The translations under genes were made by a program, and so were the position numbers. A stretch of DNA of 64,000 bases, from NCBI GenBank assembly GCA_026713185.1, contig JAPOOX010000258.1, positions 1 through 64,000 on the forward strand. Direction: 5' to 3'. The first letter of the stretch is position 1; every line of letters starts with the position of its first letter. Shown here one piece after another: positions 44,751-57,900 of the stretch. The notes under the pieces were generated by a model, which made no database searches, was not told the origin of the DNA, and worked only from the letters and a program-made list of their open reading frames with translations. The DNA is from Gammaproteobacteria bacterium. GTDB taxonomy: Bacteria; Pseudomonadota; Gammaproteobacteria; Pseudomonadales; Azotimanducaceae.

Positions 44751-44846
44751 GAACAAACGGGGTCGGAGTAAAGTGCCGGAGTAAAACGTCACGCTTTTGC
44801 AGCAACGTTGAGTTTTACTCCGGCACTTTACTCCGACCCCACTATT
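44751..44846. repeat. Hairpin element copy E (between phyH 2 and nlpD)
   Basis: GAACAAACGGGGTCGG left end, tandem GGAGTAAA arm, 26-base centre (CGTCACGC...) in the common orientation, and 3' arm to CCGACCCCACTATT. As the two flanking genes converge here, the hairpin could also work as a bidirectional terminator. Confidence 0.92.
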
Positions 44847-44862
44847 AAGGCTCCCCCTGATA

Positions 44863-45819
44863 CTACAAGGACGGCAGATATCGCAGGGGGTCCTCCGGCT
44901 CACCCTTCAATCTGATCTCAAAATGCAGAGTCTCCCCTTTTGGAGCATTCGACCCGATACTGGCAAGAACCTGACCCTGCTTTACAACTTCTCCCTCATG
45001 AACCCGAATGTCCTGATTGTTACTGTACGCACTCAGATATTCATCGTTGTGTCTGACGATAACCAGATTGCCATACCTTTTTTGTTCCCCGACATACACC
45101 ACGACACCATCGGCAGCGGCGTTGACCCGGTCCCCGTCATTTCCCCTGATATCAACCCCCTTGTTGACATTGCCGGGACGGAGGGAAAATCTTTTGACGA
45201 GTTTTCCGCGTAGTGGCCACTGCCAGCTTAACCCGTCTGTCACTTTACTGTCCGGTTGTGAAGAATCCATCCTGATATCATTTTCTGGCGGTCCGGGTAA
45301 CTGCGTTGGAGTTGACACGATCGCAACCTCCCCGGTTGACCGGGAAGACTCAGCAGGTTCTGGCGAGGTCGTTATCTTTGCAGTCGACCGGGAAGACTGC
45401 GCCGGTTCAGGCCTGGTTGTAACCTCCGCAGACGGCCGGGAAGACTGCGCTGATTCAGGCCTGGTTGTAACCACCTCAGACGACCGGGAAGACTCAGCAG
45501 GTTCTGACACGGCAGTATTCACATCCAGTACGATATTCTGACCCACGAAAATCGTAAAAGGAGGGCTGATATTGTTCGCCCGGGCAACATCCCTGTAATC
45601 CAGACCGTTGAGAAAAGCGATGGAGTACAGAGTATCTCCCTTGCGTACACGATAAGTACCCAGGCTGGTGGTACTGCTGGCTGTTACTGCTTCAGTCCGA
45701 ACTTCAGTTTGAGCTTCGGTTACCGCCGCACTGATATCCTGCACCGGCTTGATGCTTTTCTGACTGCCACATCCGAAAACAACAGGCAGGAAAATCAATA
45801 TCCAGAATTTACGGATCAT
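44863..45819 (-). CDS. nlpD: NlpD-like lipoprotein (LysM plus degenerate M23 domain)
   Basis: 318 residues. Lipoprotein signal MIRKFWILIFLPVVFGCGSQ with the lipobox cysteine at 17, a LysM domain (TYRVRKGDTLYSIAF, about 55-100), a Ser/Thr/Pro-rich linker of four ~16-residue repeats (about 106-171), and a C-terminal M23 (LytM) domain with GVDIRG and GETLHFEIRLKGEPEDP. The first zinc His is missing, so it is the activator type of NlpD/EnvC that stimulates AmiC during cell division. It normally follows rpoS in this group; here rpoS is absent upstream of it. Confidence 0.88.
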   Translation of the reverse strand: MIRKFWILIFLPVVFGCGSQKSIKPVQDISAAVTEAQTEVRTEAVTASSTTSLGTYRVRKGDTLYSIAFLNGLDYRDVARANNISPPFTIFVGQNIVLDVNTAVSEPAESSRSSEVVTTRPESAQSSRPSAEVTTRPEPAQSSRSTAKITTSPEPAESSRSTGEVAIVSTPTQLPGPPENDIRMDSSQPDSKVTDGLSWQWPLRGKLVKRFSLRPGNVNKGVDIRGNDGDRVNAAADGVVVYVGEQKRYGNLVIVRHNDEYLSAYSNNQDIRVHEGEVVKQGQVLASIGSNAPKGETLHFEIRLKGEPEDPLRYLPSL

Positions 45820-45856
45820 GACTGAAAAAATTCTAGCAAAATCAATTTATCCACAA

Positions 45857-46804
45857 CTATTCAGCATTCAAAATACTATATTTCTTTCTACTTCTCCGGG
45901 CTAAACTCTCAAGGAGAATAACCAGTATACAACCACTCAAGGCAGCCAGTGCAGCCATGACAATGTCCGCATCCTGCCCGGTAGTCATTTCAAAGTTTAA
46001 AGGCAATAACCGTTCCTCCACCAGAGGTATCGCTGACCCGTCAGCATTCAGTTGATAACTCATCGTTTGGCTCCATGGCCATAACTTTAAAAGCGATCCG
46101 AGCATAAAACCAGTGAGCACGGAGAGCGTCAGTCTGCGAAATCTGGCAAACAGGTGTGACAGGATCCGGGCAAAGCTCACCAGTCCAAGGACACATCCAC
46201 AGGCGAGACATACAATACTGAGGATATCAAACGTTGTAATCGCCTCCAGTACAACACTGTAAAGACCCAGTATCAGCAAAATAAAACTACCTGATATACC
46301 GGGAAGTATCCATGCACAAACCGCAAACATGCCGCCCAGAAACAAGGTAAACAGTGACGGTTCCAATTCAAGCGGGGCAAGTTTTACCAGAAATAATCCA
46401 ATTGCCAACCCGGCAGAAAAAGCGATACCAATCTCAAAATCAGGCTTTTCGATCTGCCTGCCAATAACCCAGCCGGATGCCAGTACAAGACCAAAGAAAA
46501 ATGCCCGGACGCCAATGGGTTCATTCACCAACAGGTAACTGACCGCATTAGCAAATACAAAGACGGATAAACCCATGGAACCGAACAACATCAGCAGGAA
46601 TGTAGCATCCAGCCATGACCATACCCCTTTGAAACCACGGTGCTTCAGTTCCACCAGTAGCCGGGGAGTGAATCGTTTGAGGCCATTGATCAGTCTTTCA
46701 TAGATGCCGGAAATAAAGGCGACAGTACCGCCGGACACCCCGGGTACAATCTCCACGATACCCATCAGAACACCGATGGCCACAATGCGTAACTGAGCTT
46801 TCAA
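45857..46804 (-). CDS. DUF368 membrane protein (PopT-type undecaprenyl-phosphate transporter)
   Basis: About 315 residues and roughly eight TM helices. The signature VEIVPGVSGGTVAFISGIYERLI near the N-terminus and AWILPGISGSFILLILGLY in the middle are the two-fold inverted repeats of DUF368, which in recent work recycles C55-phosphate across the inner membrane. I place the start at a TTG at 46804, after the pcm stop and preceded by GGGAAAG; an in-frame GTG at 46867 would overlap pcm by 62 bp. It follows pcm and precedes nlpD on the same strand. Confidence 0.85.
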   Translation of the reverse strand: MKAQLRIVAIGVLMGIVEIVPGVSGGTVAFISGIYERLINGLKRFTPRLLVELKHRGFKGVWSWLDATFLLMLFGSMGLSVFVFANAVSYLLVNEPIGVRAFFFGLVLASGWVIGRQIEKPDFEIGIAFSAGLAIGLFLVKLAPLELEPSLFTLFLGGMFAVCAWILPGISGSFILLILGLYSVVLEAITTFDILSIVCLACGCVLGLVSFARILSHLFARFRRLTLSVLTGFMLGSLLKLWPWSQTMSYQLNADGSAIPLVEERLLPLNFEMTTGQDADIVMAALAALSGCILVILLESLARRSRKKYSILNAE

Positions 46805-46805
46805 C

Positions 46806-47474
46806 TTATACTTTCCCGGACAGCAGTGGCACAAAACGAACCTTATCCATAACCTCCGTAGTGACACCCGGACCGGATTTTTCCCGCGTTACCATAACCA
46901 GATCCTGTACACCCCCACTACCCAACGGCACGACCATCCTGCCGCCAGGCGCAAGTTGTCTGATCAGTTCTTCCGGGATGGACATAGGCGCTGCCGTTAC
47001 CATAATACCGTCGAAGGGGCCTTTCTCCGGCCAGCCCATGCCTCCGTCCGCATGCCGGTGGCTGATATTCCACAAGCGCAGGAGCTTGAATCTCCTTACT
47101 GCCTGCTCAAGTAGTTTCTCGATCCTTTCCACGGTGTAGACCTTCTTCACCAGCTGGGCCAGGATTGTTGCCTGATAACCGGAACCGGTGCCTACTTCCA
47201 GGACTCTGGACAGGGGACCCGTCGCCAATAACAACTCTGTCATTCTGGCAACCATATAGGGTTGGGAAATCGTCTGGTTGAATCCAATCGGTAATGCCAT
47301 GTCTTCGTAAGCCCGGTGAGAGAGAGCTTCATCAACAAACAGGTGCCTGGGAGTCGAGTTGATCACATCGAGTATTCTCTGATCTGTGATACCCTGATCC
47401 AGCAGTCTGTTGATCAACCGGTTTCTGGTCCGCTGGGAAGTCATCCCCACACCGGACAAATCAATTTCACCCAT
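46806..47474 (-). CDS. pcm: Protein-L-isoaspartate O-methyltransferase
   Basis: 222 residues. [19 protein letters not shown] and [20 protein letters not shown] at the start, the SAM-binding [39 protein letters not shown], and the conserved C-terminal VRFVPL. It methylates isoaspartate residues in damaged proteins so that they can revert. In Pseudomonas surE and truD lie between it and ispF; here the gap to ispF is only 66 bp, so both are missing. Confidence 0.95.
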   Translation of the reverse strand: MGEIDLSGVGMTSQRTRNRLINRLLDQGITDQRILDVINSTPRHLFVDEALSHRAYEDMALPIGFNQTISQPYMVARMTELLLATGPLSRVLEVGTGSGYQATILAQLVKKVYTVERIEKLLEQAVRRFKLLRLWNISHRHADGGMGWPEKGPFDGIMVTAAPMSIPEELIRQLAPGGRMVVPLGSGGVQDLVMVTREKSGPGVTTEVMDKVRFVPLLSGKV

Positions 47475-47540
47475 CAGCTAACATCCACTCCATATATCCG
47501 GACTGAACCGGTTTTATATTACCTGTACCATAATCAAACA

Positions 47541-48023
47541 TCATTTGTTGTCCAGCAATACGATGGCCAGCCCGGCCAGACCTTCGCCACGGCCAGTAAA
47601 ACCCATGCCTTCTGTAGTGGTTGCCTTGATACTGATACATCGCCTGTCGGTCTGCATCGCTTGAGCCATCACATTACGCATGGCATCAACATGACCCGCA
47701 ATCCGCGGTGACTCCGCAATCAGCGTCATGTCTGCATTCACCACTGTGTACTGACTGTCCCGGATCAATTGATAAACTTTTTGCAAAATTTCTACACTGT
47801 TCATATCCCGCCAGGCAGGTTCCTTATCAGGAAAATGACTTCCGATGTCACCCAGAGCCAAAGCACCGAGTAACGCATCGCACAACGCATGGATCAGGAC
47901 ATCTCCATCCGAATGTGCAATCACCTGTCGGTCATGTGCAATCGAAACCCCACCGAGACGGATCGTGAATTCACCGATGTCCCGGGAAAAACGATGTGCA
48001 TCAAAACCCTGACCTGTTCTCAA
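47541..48023 (-). CDS. ispF: 2-C-methyl-D-erythritol 2,4-cyclodiphosphate synthase
   Basis: 160 residues: MRTGQGFDAHRFSRD, with zinc ligands in GFDAHRF and AHSDGDVLIHALCDALLGAL, then DIGSHFPD and TTTEGMGFTGRGEG. It makes the cyclic diphosphate intermediate of the MEP isoprenoid pathway. It overlaps ispD by 4 bp (ATGA). Confidence 0.97.
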   Translation of the reverse strand: MRTGQGFDAHRFSRDIGEFTIRLGGVSIAHDRQVIAHSDGDVLIHALCDALLGALALGDIGSHFPDKEPAWRDMNSVEILQKVYQLIRDSQYTVVNADMTLIAESPRIAGHVDAMRNVMAQAMQTDRRCISIKATTTEGMGFTGRGEGLAGLAIVLLDNK

Positions 48024-48727
48024 ACCCCGGACCCTGAAGCAGAAAGAAAAATTCTGGCGAGTTCAATATCTTCCGGTTCTGTAATCTTGATATTGTCGCG
48101 ATGACCCTCTACCAGCCTTGGATGCATACCGGCGTTCTCTACAGCCGCAGACTCATCAGTGATCTGCATGCCTTCTACCTGCTGTAATGCTTCATTTAAC
48201 ACGCCAAAACGGAATAATTGCGGTGTCTGTGCCTGCCACAGACCCTGTCTGTTTATGGTATGACTGACTTGTGAACCGCAGGATACGGTCCGGGACGCTT
48301 TTATGGTATCTGTCACAGGAATCGCCAGGAGGCCCCCAACACGACTCCGGGCAACCGTTGCAACGAGTCGCAGAATATCAGCTGTACGTACACAGGGACG
48401 TACCGCATCATGTACCATGACCCAGTCGTCCTGTTGCAACTTCAATTCACGTAGTCCGGCCAGCACTGAATCAGACCGCTCAACGCCGCCCTTTACGACC
48501 CTGCACGATGCCACACCCGGAATTTCCTGAAAATAATCATCTGTCGGAGACACCACCAGCACAATCTGATCGGGCTGCAATGACAGAAAGCGATCCAGGG
48601 TTATTTCCAGAACACTACGATGACCGCATGTCAGGTATTGTTTGGGTATTGATGAACCCATGCGAATACCCATACCAGCCGCTGGTATCACCACGGAAAT
48701 ACCGGTCAGTGACCGTTTAGAACCCAT
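48020..48727 (-). CDS. ispD: 2-C-methyl-D-erythritol 4-phosphate cytidylyltransferase
   Basis: 235 residues. The nucleotide-binding VVIPAAGMGIRMGSSIPKQY at the N-terminus, VMVHDAVRPCVRTADI and the DTIKASRTV segment identify IspD, which makes CDP-methylerythritol in the MEP pathway. I start at the ATG at 48727, one base after the ftsB stop. ispF follows. Confidence 0.95.
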   Translation of the reverse strand: MGSKRSLTGISVVIPAAGMGIRMGSSIPKQYLTCGHRSVLEITLDRFLSLQPDQIVLVVSPTDDYFQEIPGVASCRVVKGGVERSDSVLAGLRELKLQQDDWVMVHDAVRPCVRTADILRLVATVARSRVGGLLAIPVTDTIKASRTVSCGSQVSHTINRQGLWQAQTPQLFRFGVLNEALQQVEGMQITDESAAVENAGMHPRLVEGHRDNIKITEPEDIELARIFLSASGSGV

Positions 48728-48728
48728 C

Positions 48729-51137
<2,409 letters not shown>

Positions 51138-51198
51138 TAATACTTCTGTCAATGTTGTATCCACCAATGATTCCTGTTCAATGTTGTAAGGACCAATG

Positions 51199-52839
<1,641 letters not shown>

Positions 52840-52869
52840 TTAGAAATCAGAACTCCCATTCACTGTAAA

Positions 52870-52889
52870 AGGTCATCCGTGCATGACCT
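52870..52889. promoter_or_regulatory. Short hairpin in the pyrG upstream region
   Basis: AGGTCAT and ATGACCT separated by CCGTGC form a perfect 7-bp stem 31 bases upstream of pyrG. No U run follows on either strand, so it does not look like a terminator. An operator or RNA-stability role is possible. The rest of 52840-53043 is AT-rich and holds the promoters of pyrG and of the toxin-antitoxin pair. Confidence 0.3.
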
Positions 52890-53043
52890 GAATGGGATTT
52901 AAGAATAGCACTTCGGTGATGAACCCTCAACGTTCTTCTTGCATTTTGTCAAGAGTAATTTATTTGCCGGTTTTTTTATAATGCTATTTTAAATATACTT
53001 AATTTTGTAATACAATTGTAATGTTCACATTTTGAGTCTCCCA

Positions 53044-53277
53044 ATGAAAACCATTACATTAAAAGCCGATGATCAACTCCATCAGACCATATCACGGCTG
53101 GCAAATTTACAGATGAAAACCAGGAGCGCCGTGATCAGAGAAGCAATCTTCAGCTATGAGATGCAGTTGGCCAAAGAAGCCTTGAAACAACAAGTGAAGC
53201 AGGCTTCAATGATCGTCCGTATGGAGTCACTCAAAACCACTCAGGATCTGCAGGATTCCAACCTCGATGGTATTTAA
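53044..53277 (+). CDS. Ribbon-helix-helix (CopG-like) antitoxin
   Basis: 77 residues: MKTITLKADDQLHQTISRLA forms the beta-strand and first helix of an RHH fold, and KTRSAVIREAIFSYEM the second helix. A Gln/Lys-rich helix and acidic tail follow, typical for wrapping a PemK-type toxin. The start is the ATG at 53044. It overlaps the toxin by 11 bp and would autoregulate the operon from the AT-rich upstream region. Confidence 0.8.
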   Translation: MKTITLKADDQLHQTISRLANLQMKTRSAVIREAIFSYEMQLAKEALKQQVKQASMIVRMESLKTTQDLQDSNLDGI

Positions 53278-53614
53278 ACGGGGCCAGATTTTTCTGGCCA
53301 ATTTTAATCCGTCAAAGGGAAACGAACCGGGGAAAATCAGACCTTGCCTGATATTGCAAACGGACCTGCTGAATGACATTGGCCATCCGACCACCACCGT
53401 TATCCCGCTGACAACGCAACTGAATGAAGCTGTACCTCTGAGATATAGAATAAACGCAAGAAGCAAACTGCAGCACAATTCTGACCTGATGCTGGATCAA
53501 TCAAGAACTATAGACAATCAGCGATTCATTGGAGATGCCATGGCTGAACTGACCGCTGGTGAGTTGGCCCAGTTAAACGAATATCTACAGATCGTTTTGG
53601 GATTTCAGGATTGA
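53267..53614 (+). CDS. PemK/MazF-family endoribonuclease toxin
   Basis: 115 residues. VFKRGQIFLANFNPSKGNEP with GKIRPCLILQTDLLN is the N-terminal strand-loop of PemK/MazF, followed by TVIPLTTQL and the later DQSRTIDNQRFIGDAMAEL. The family cleaves mRNA at short sequence motifs. Start overlaps the antitoxin; the 3' end overlaps the convergent tilS stop by about 10 bp. Confidence 0.88.
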   Translation: MVFKRGQIFLANFNPSKGNEPGKIRPCLILQTDLLNDIGHPTTTVIPLTTQLNEAVPLRYRINARSKLQHNSDLMLDQSRTIDNQRFIGDAMAELTAGELAQLNEYLQIVLGFQD

Positions 53615-54945
53615 AAGTAGCTGCAGTTCTCTTCAAACCAGAACTCCGTTCCTTCCTCGTCGGGGTCGACCTGTACATCGGAAGCCGTGACCGGCGGAAT
53701 ATTCCACGCCGCGACCCCCGGTACCGCGATGAGTTGATCGTCCTGAAAAATCAGTGGCAGATGAACTCGCAACCAGGGCGGGACACCATTTTCCTGTAAT
53801 ACCTTCTTCAATTTCCGGTTTGTGCCTCGAATGTTTATCTTCTCGCCACCGCTGCGAAACCGGATATTGACAAGCTGATTTGATTTACGAATACCTGAGC
53901 CTTTTCCGGCAATCACCGAGACCGCCCCGACGCCAAGATCAAGAGGTGCAGATCCGTCGTATTCAATGTCACCGGATGGCAGGTTCATACTCCTGCGGGC
54001 ATTGATATACATGACACCGTTATAACGCCTGATCTCGGCATTTTGCCAGGCGGTATATGGCGCCGCATCTTGCGCGGAATCCAGAAATGCCACCCTCAAT
54101 GCCTGCAGCATTTTTTGGGGGGGATGGGGAAATCCGCATGATCTGATCCAGTATCGCAACAGGTTTTCACTTCTGGAAGGCAACAGACCCCGCAATCGTT
54201 CAATACTGAGTCCACTCCGGTGCGAAACCATCCTGTAATCCTCTTTTGCGATATCTGCAAGGAGACGCCGCGCGTCGATGTCCCGTTCCAGGGCCTGTGA
54301 AAGGGTCTCTCTGATGCCGGTCCAACGTCGTTCAATAACCGGCAATAGAGAATGTCTGAGGAAGCTTCTATCCATTGTCGTATCGAGGTTGCTGTCATCT
54401 TCTATCCAGTCGAGTCCCTGCTCCTGACACCAGGCAGTCAGTTCGGATTTTGGCACCGTCAACAGAGGACGGTACAAACGTCCGGCGCCAAGAGGACGAT
54501 CTGCAGGCATACCCAGCAGACCAACGGCCGCATTGCCTCTTAAGAGGTTGAACAGCACGGTTTCCACCTGATCGTCTGCATGATGCGCCTGCAGCAGGAT
54601 ATCTCCGGGCTTAAGAACTGATTCGAAGGCACGATAACGAACCCTGCGGGCATTTTCCTCGACGCTCCCGGTGGTTTCGACATCAACCGAGATGCTTTCA
54701 AACGCAATATCAAGGGCCTGGCACTGACGGGCACAGTGAGCCTGCCACGCGTTCGCGTCGGCGTGCAGCCCATGATTGATGTGCAATGCCAGTAGTGGTT
54801 TTTGATGTTCCAGCATGGATATCAGATGCAATAGACAGGTTGAGTCCGCACCACCACTAAAGGCTATGACCCATCGCACCACACTCTGGTCATACAGTGG
54901 CGCCTGCGTCCTGGATTGCGTCCAGCAATTCTGAAGAGTTGACAT
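53605..54945 (-). CDS. tilS: tRNA(Ile)-lysidine synthase
   Basis: 446 residues with the PP-loop motif AFSGGADSTCLLHLI near residue 30, ALHINHGLHADANAW, DDQVETVLFNLLRGNAAVGL and a C-terminal TilS domain (FRSGGEKINIRGTNRKLKKV, PPWLRVHLPLIFQDDQLIAV). It modifies the wobble C of tRNA-Ile(CAU) so that it reads AUA. It follows dnaE with a 1-bp overlap (TAATG). Confidence 0.95.
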   Translation of the reverse strand: MSTLQNCWTQSRTQAPLYDQSVVRWVIAFSGGADSTCLLHLISMLEHQKPLLALHINHGLHADANAWQAHCARQCQALDIAFESISVDVETTGSVEENARRVRYRAFESVLKPGDILLQAHHADDQVETVLFNLLRGNAAVGLLGMPADRPLGAGRLYRPLLTVPKSELTAWCQEQGLDWIEDDSNLDTTMDRSFLRHSLLPVIERRWTGIRETLSQALERDIDARRLLADIAKEDYRMVSHRSGLSIERLRGLLPSRSENLLRYWIRSCGFPHPPQKMLQALRVAFLDSAQDAAPYTAWQNAEIRRYNGVMYINARRSMNLPSGDIEYDGSAPLDLGVGAVSVIAGKGSGIRKSNQLVNIRFRSGGEKINIRGTNRKLKKVLQENGVPPWLRVHLPLIFQDDQLIAVPGVAAWNIPPVTASDVQVDPDEEGTEFWFEENCSYFQS

Positions 54946-57900
54946 TAATATTGAAGATTCACCTGCTCTGAACCATAGCGATCCCGCAGATTCTGCAGCA
55001 GATCATCTTCCGGCAACACTCGCCATTCATCTCCCAGGACAACCTCCGCCATCGCATCCGGTCGATGATACCCAACTGCAACAGGGCATCCATTACCCCT
55101 GTAGGGTGTCAGCATATCAGCAAGTTCCGTGACAAAATCCGGCGGCAGATTCGAGTGATCGACATTGAGCATCAGTTTCCTGGCAGATCTGGCACGAGCC
55201 TGTGCAATGCTGAATAACTCATCACTGCGCAGGCGAACACCGCCGCTATACTCATCAGCCCGCACCTTCCCCTTAACCACGATGACATCATCTTTTTGCA
55301 GGTGCTCGCGATGCAGTTCATACAGATCTGCAGAAATGCCGACATCTATCCGTCCACTACGATCTTCCAGCGTGAGATAGGTCGTCGATCCACCTCTTCT
55401 GTTTTGCGTCCTGCGTATCGCGAGAATCGAACCTGCGACCATCTGAATTCCCGCCCCGGCACGCAGGTCCGCAATTTGGGTCCTGGCCAGATGTTTTAAT
55501 TCATTTCGATACATATCAATGGGGTGTGCCGTGAGATAGAGACCCAGGGTTAACTTTTCTCTTGCCAGTCTGTCTTTGAGTGTGAGGCGCTGCATATTGT
55601 CAAAATGGCTATATCTGCCATGCTCCCCTTGCGACAACATCATGTCTTCGCCAAACAGATCACTGATACCACTGTCGATATTACGCGCCTTCTGTTCCGC
55701 CATTTTTACCGCATCTTCCTGATTGACATAGAGTAGTGCACGTTTGTAGTCGATGGTGTCGTCCGGCGCCAGATCCGACGTCACCAGGGAGTCCAGGGCG
55801 CCGGAACCGGTTAACGCATCGACAGTCCTGCGATTGACCAACCGGGAACCCACTCTTTCACAGAATTCATACAAATCCTTAAACTCGCCATCCTGCTCCC
55901 GTGCGGTAACGATGCCTGATACATGACCCTCACCAAGCCCCTTGACGGCGCCAAGACCATAGATAATGTTGCCTTCGTCATCTGCCTTGAAGCGGAATTC
56001 ACCACGATTGACATCCGGCGGGATGAGATTGAGGCCCATCTCCTGGCATTCTTCGACTCTGATGACCAGCTTGTCGGTATTCTGCATGTCCTCGGACAAC
56101 ACCGCGGCCATAAAGTCGGATGGATAATGATGTTTGAGCCAGGCCGTCTGAAAGGCAATCAGGGCGTAGGCAACGGAGTGGGGTTTGTTGAAACCATAGC
56201 CGGCAAATTTTTCCATGAGACTGAAAATATGCTCTGCCTGCTTCTCATCCACACCCTTACTGACTGCTCCTGCAAGAAACACCTGCCGTTGCTTCGCCAT
56301 CTCTTCCGGCTGTTTCTTACCCATGGCCTTACGCAGGATATCCGCATCCGCCAGCGTATAGCCAGCCAGAACCTGTGCTATCTGCATCACCTGTTCCTGA
56401 TACAGCATCACGCCATAGGTATCTTCCAGGACTTTTTCCAGCTTCGGATGCAGGTAGTCCACCGGGATCTCGCCTTGTTTGCGTTTGACAAAATCATCAG
56501 CGAGTTGCATTGGACCTGGCCGGTACAGCGCAACCAGCGCCACAACATCGGAGAACCTGTCCGGTTTAACCTTTTTGATCAGGTCTTTCATGCCGCGTGA
56601 TTCGAGCTGGAATACCGCCGTGGTTTTCGCCTGCTTCAAATCCCTGTAAATCGCGGCGTCATCCAGGGGAATCGAAGCAATATCTACCGGAGACCGGCCA
56701 TTGGCCAACAATCTGTCGTTAATGCTCTTCACCGCCTGATCGATAATGGTCAAGGTTCTGAGTCCAAGAAAATCAAACTTGACCAGGCCCACTTTTTCGC
56801 AGTCGATCATATCGAACTGGGTCATCATGCCATCGCCAGCTGCATCGCAAAAAACCGGAGAAAAGTCCGTCAACTGTGTCGGTGCAATTACCACGCCCCC
56901 GGCGTGTTTCCCGATGTTCCTGGCGATACCTTCCAGTTTGTAAGCCATTTCCATAATTTCATCGGCATCTTCATCCCGGGCAACGAATTCTTTTAACAGC
57001 GGTTCCTCATCCATCGCCCTGGCCAGGGTCATGCCGGGTTCAAATGGAATCAATTTGGACAGTTTATCTGCCAGGTTGTACGGTTTTCCCTGGACTCTGG
57101 CGACATCCCGAACGACTGCTTTAGCCGCCATGGAGCCGAACGTAATGATTTGTGATACCGCCTCTCTGCCATAACGTTCCATAACATGATGAATAACCTG
57201 GTCCCTGCCATTGATACAGAAGTCGATATCGAAATCAGGTGGTGAGATCCGGTCCGGAGTAAGAAAACGTTCAAATAACAGATCGTACTCCAGAGGATCG
57301 ATATCGGTAATCCGCAAAGCATAGGCAACCAGCGACCCGACGCCGGAACCACGGCCGGGTCCCACGGGAATGTCATGCTCCCTGGCCCACTGAATAAATT
57401 CCATCACGATCAGGTAATAACCGGCAAACCCCGTCTTTTTGATAACCTCCAGTTCATATTCCAAACGCTCGCGATACTCGCTGAAAGGTCTTGCCAGCGC
57501 TTCCTGGTCCATCCTGGCAAACCTTTCAGTCAGGCCCTTCCCGGCAATTTCAATGAGCAGCGTTTCCGGGGTGTAGTTCTCGGGAATCTGGTAATTGGGC
57601 AGGGAATAGTGACCCAGAGTGACCTTGACGCTGCATCGGCGGGCAATCTCCACGGTGTTTTCGATTGCTTCGAGAATATCATGGAACAGCGCCGCCATTT
57701 CTTCCGGCGATTTAAAATACTGCTCAGCACTGTAACGGCGTTCCCTGCGGGGGTCATCCAGCGTTCTGCCATCGTGAATGCATACGCGAACTTCGTGAGC
57801 TTCAAATTCATCCGGTCTGATAAATCGAACATCATTGGTGGCGACCACGGGACAATCCAGTTGCTGTGCTATATCCAACGCCTGTTGGATATAGTCTTCT

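Noticed and set aside
7489-44846. Hairpins as CRISPR or integron attC sites
   Set aside because: Copies are kilobases apart with no spacers and no cas genes; attC sites differ in sequence between cassettes and lie in arrays, here the copies are nearly identical and no integron integrase is present.
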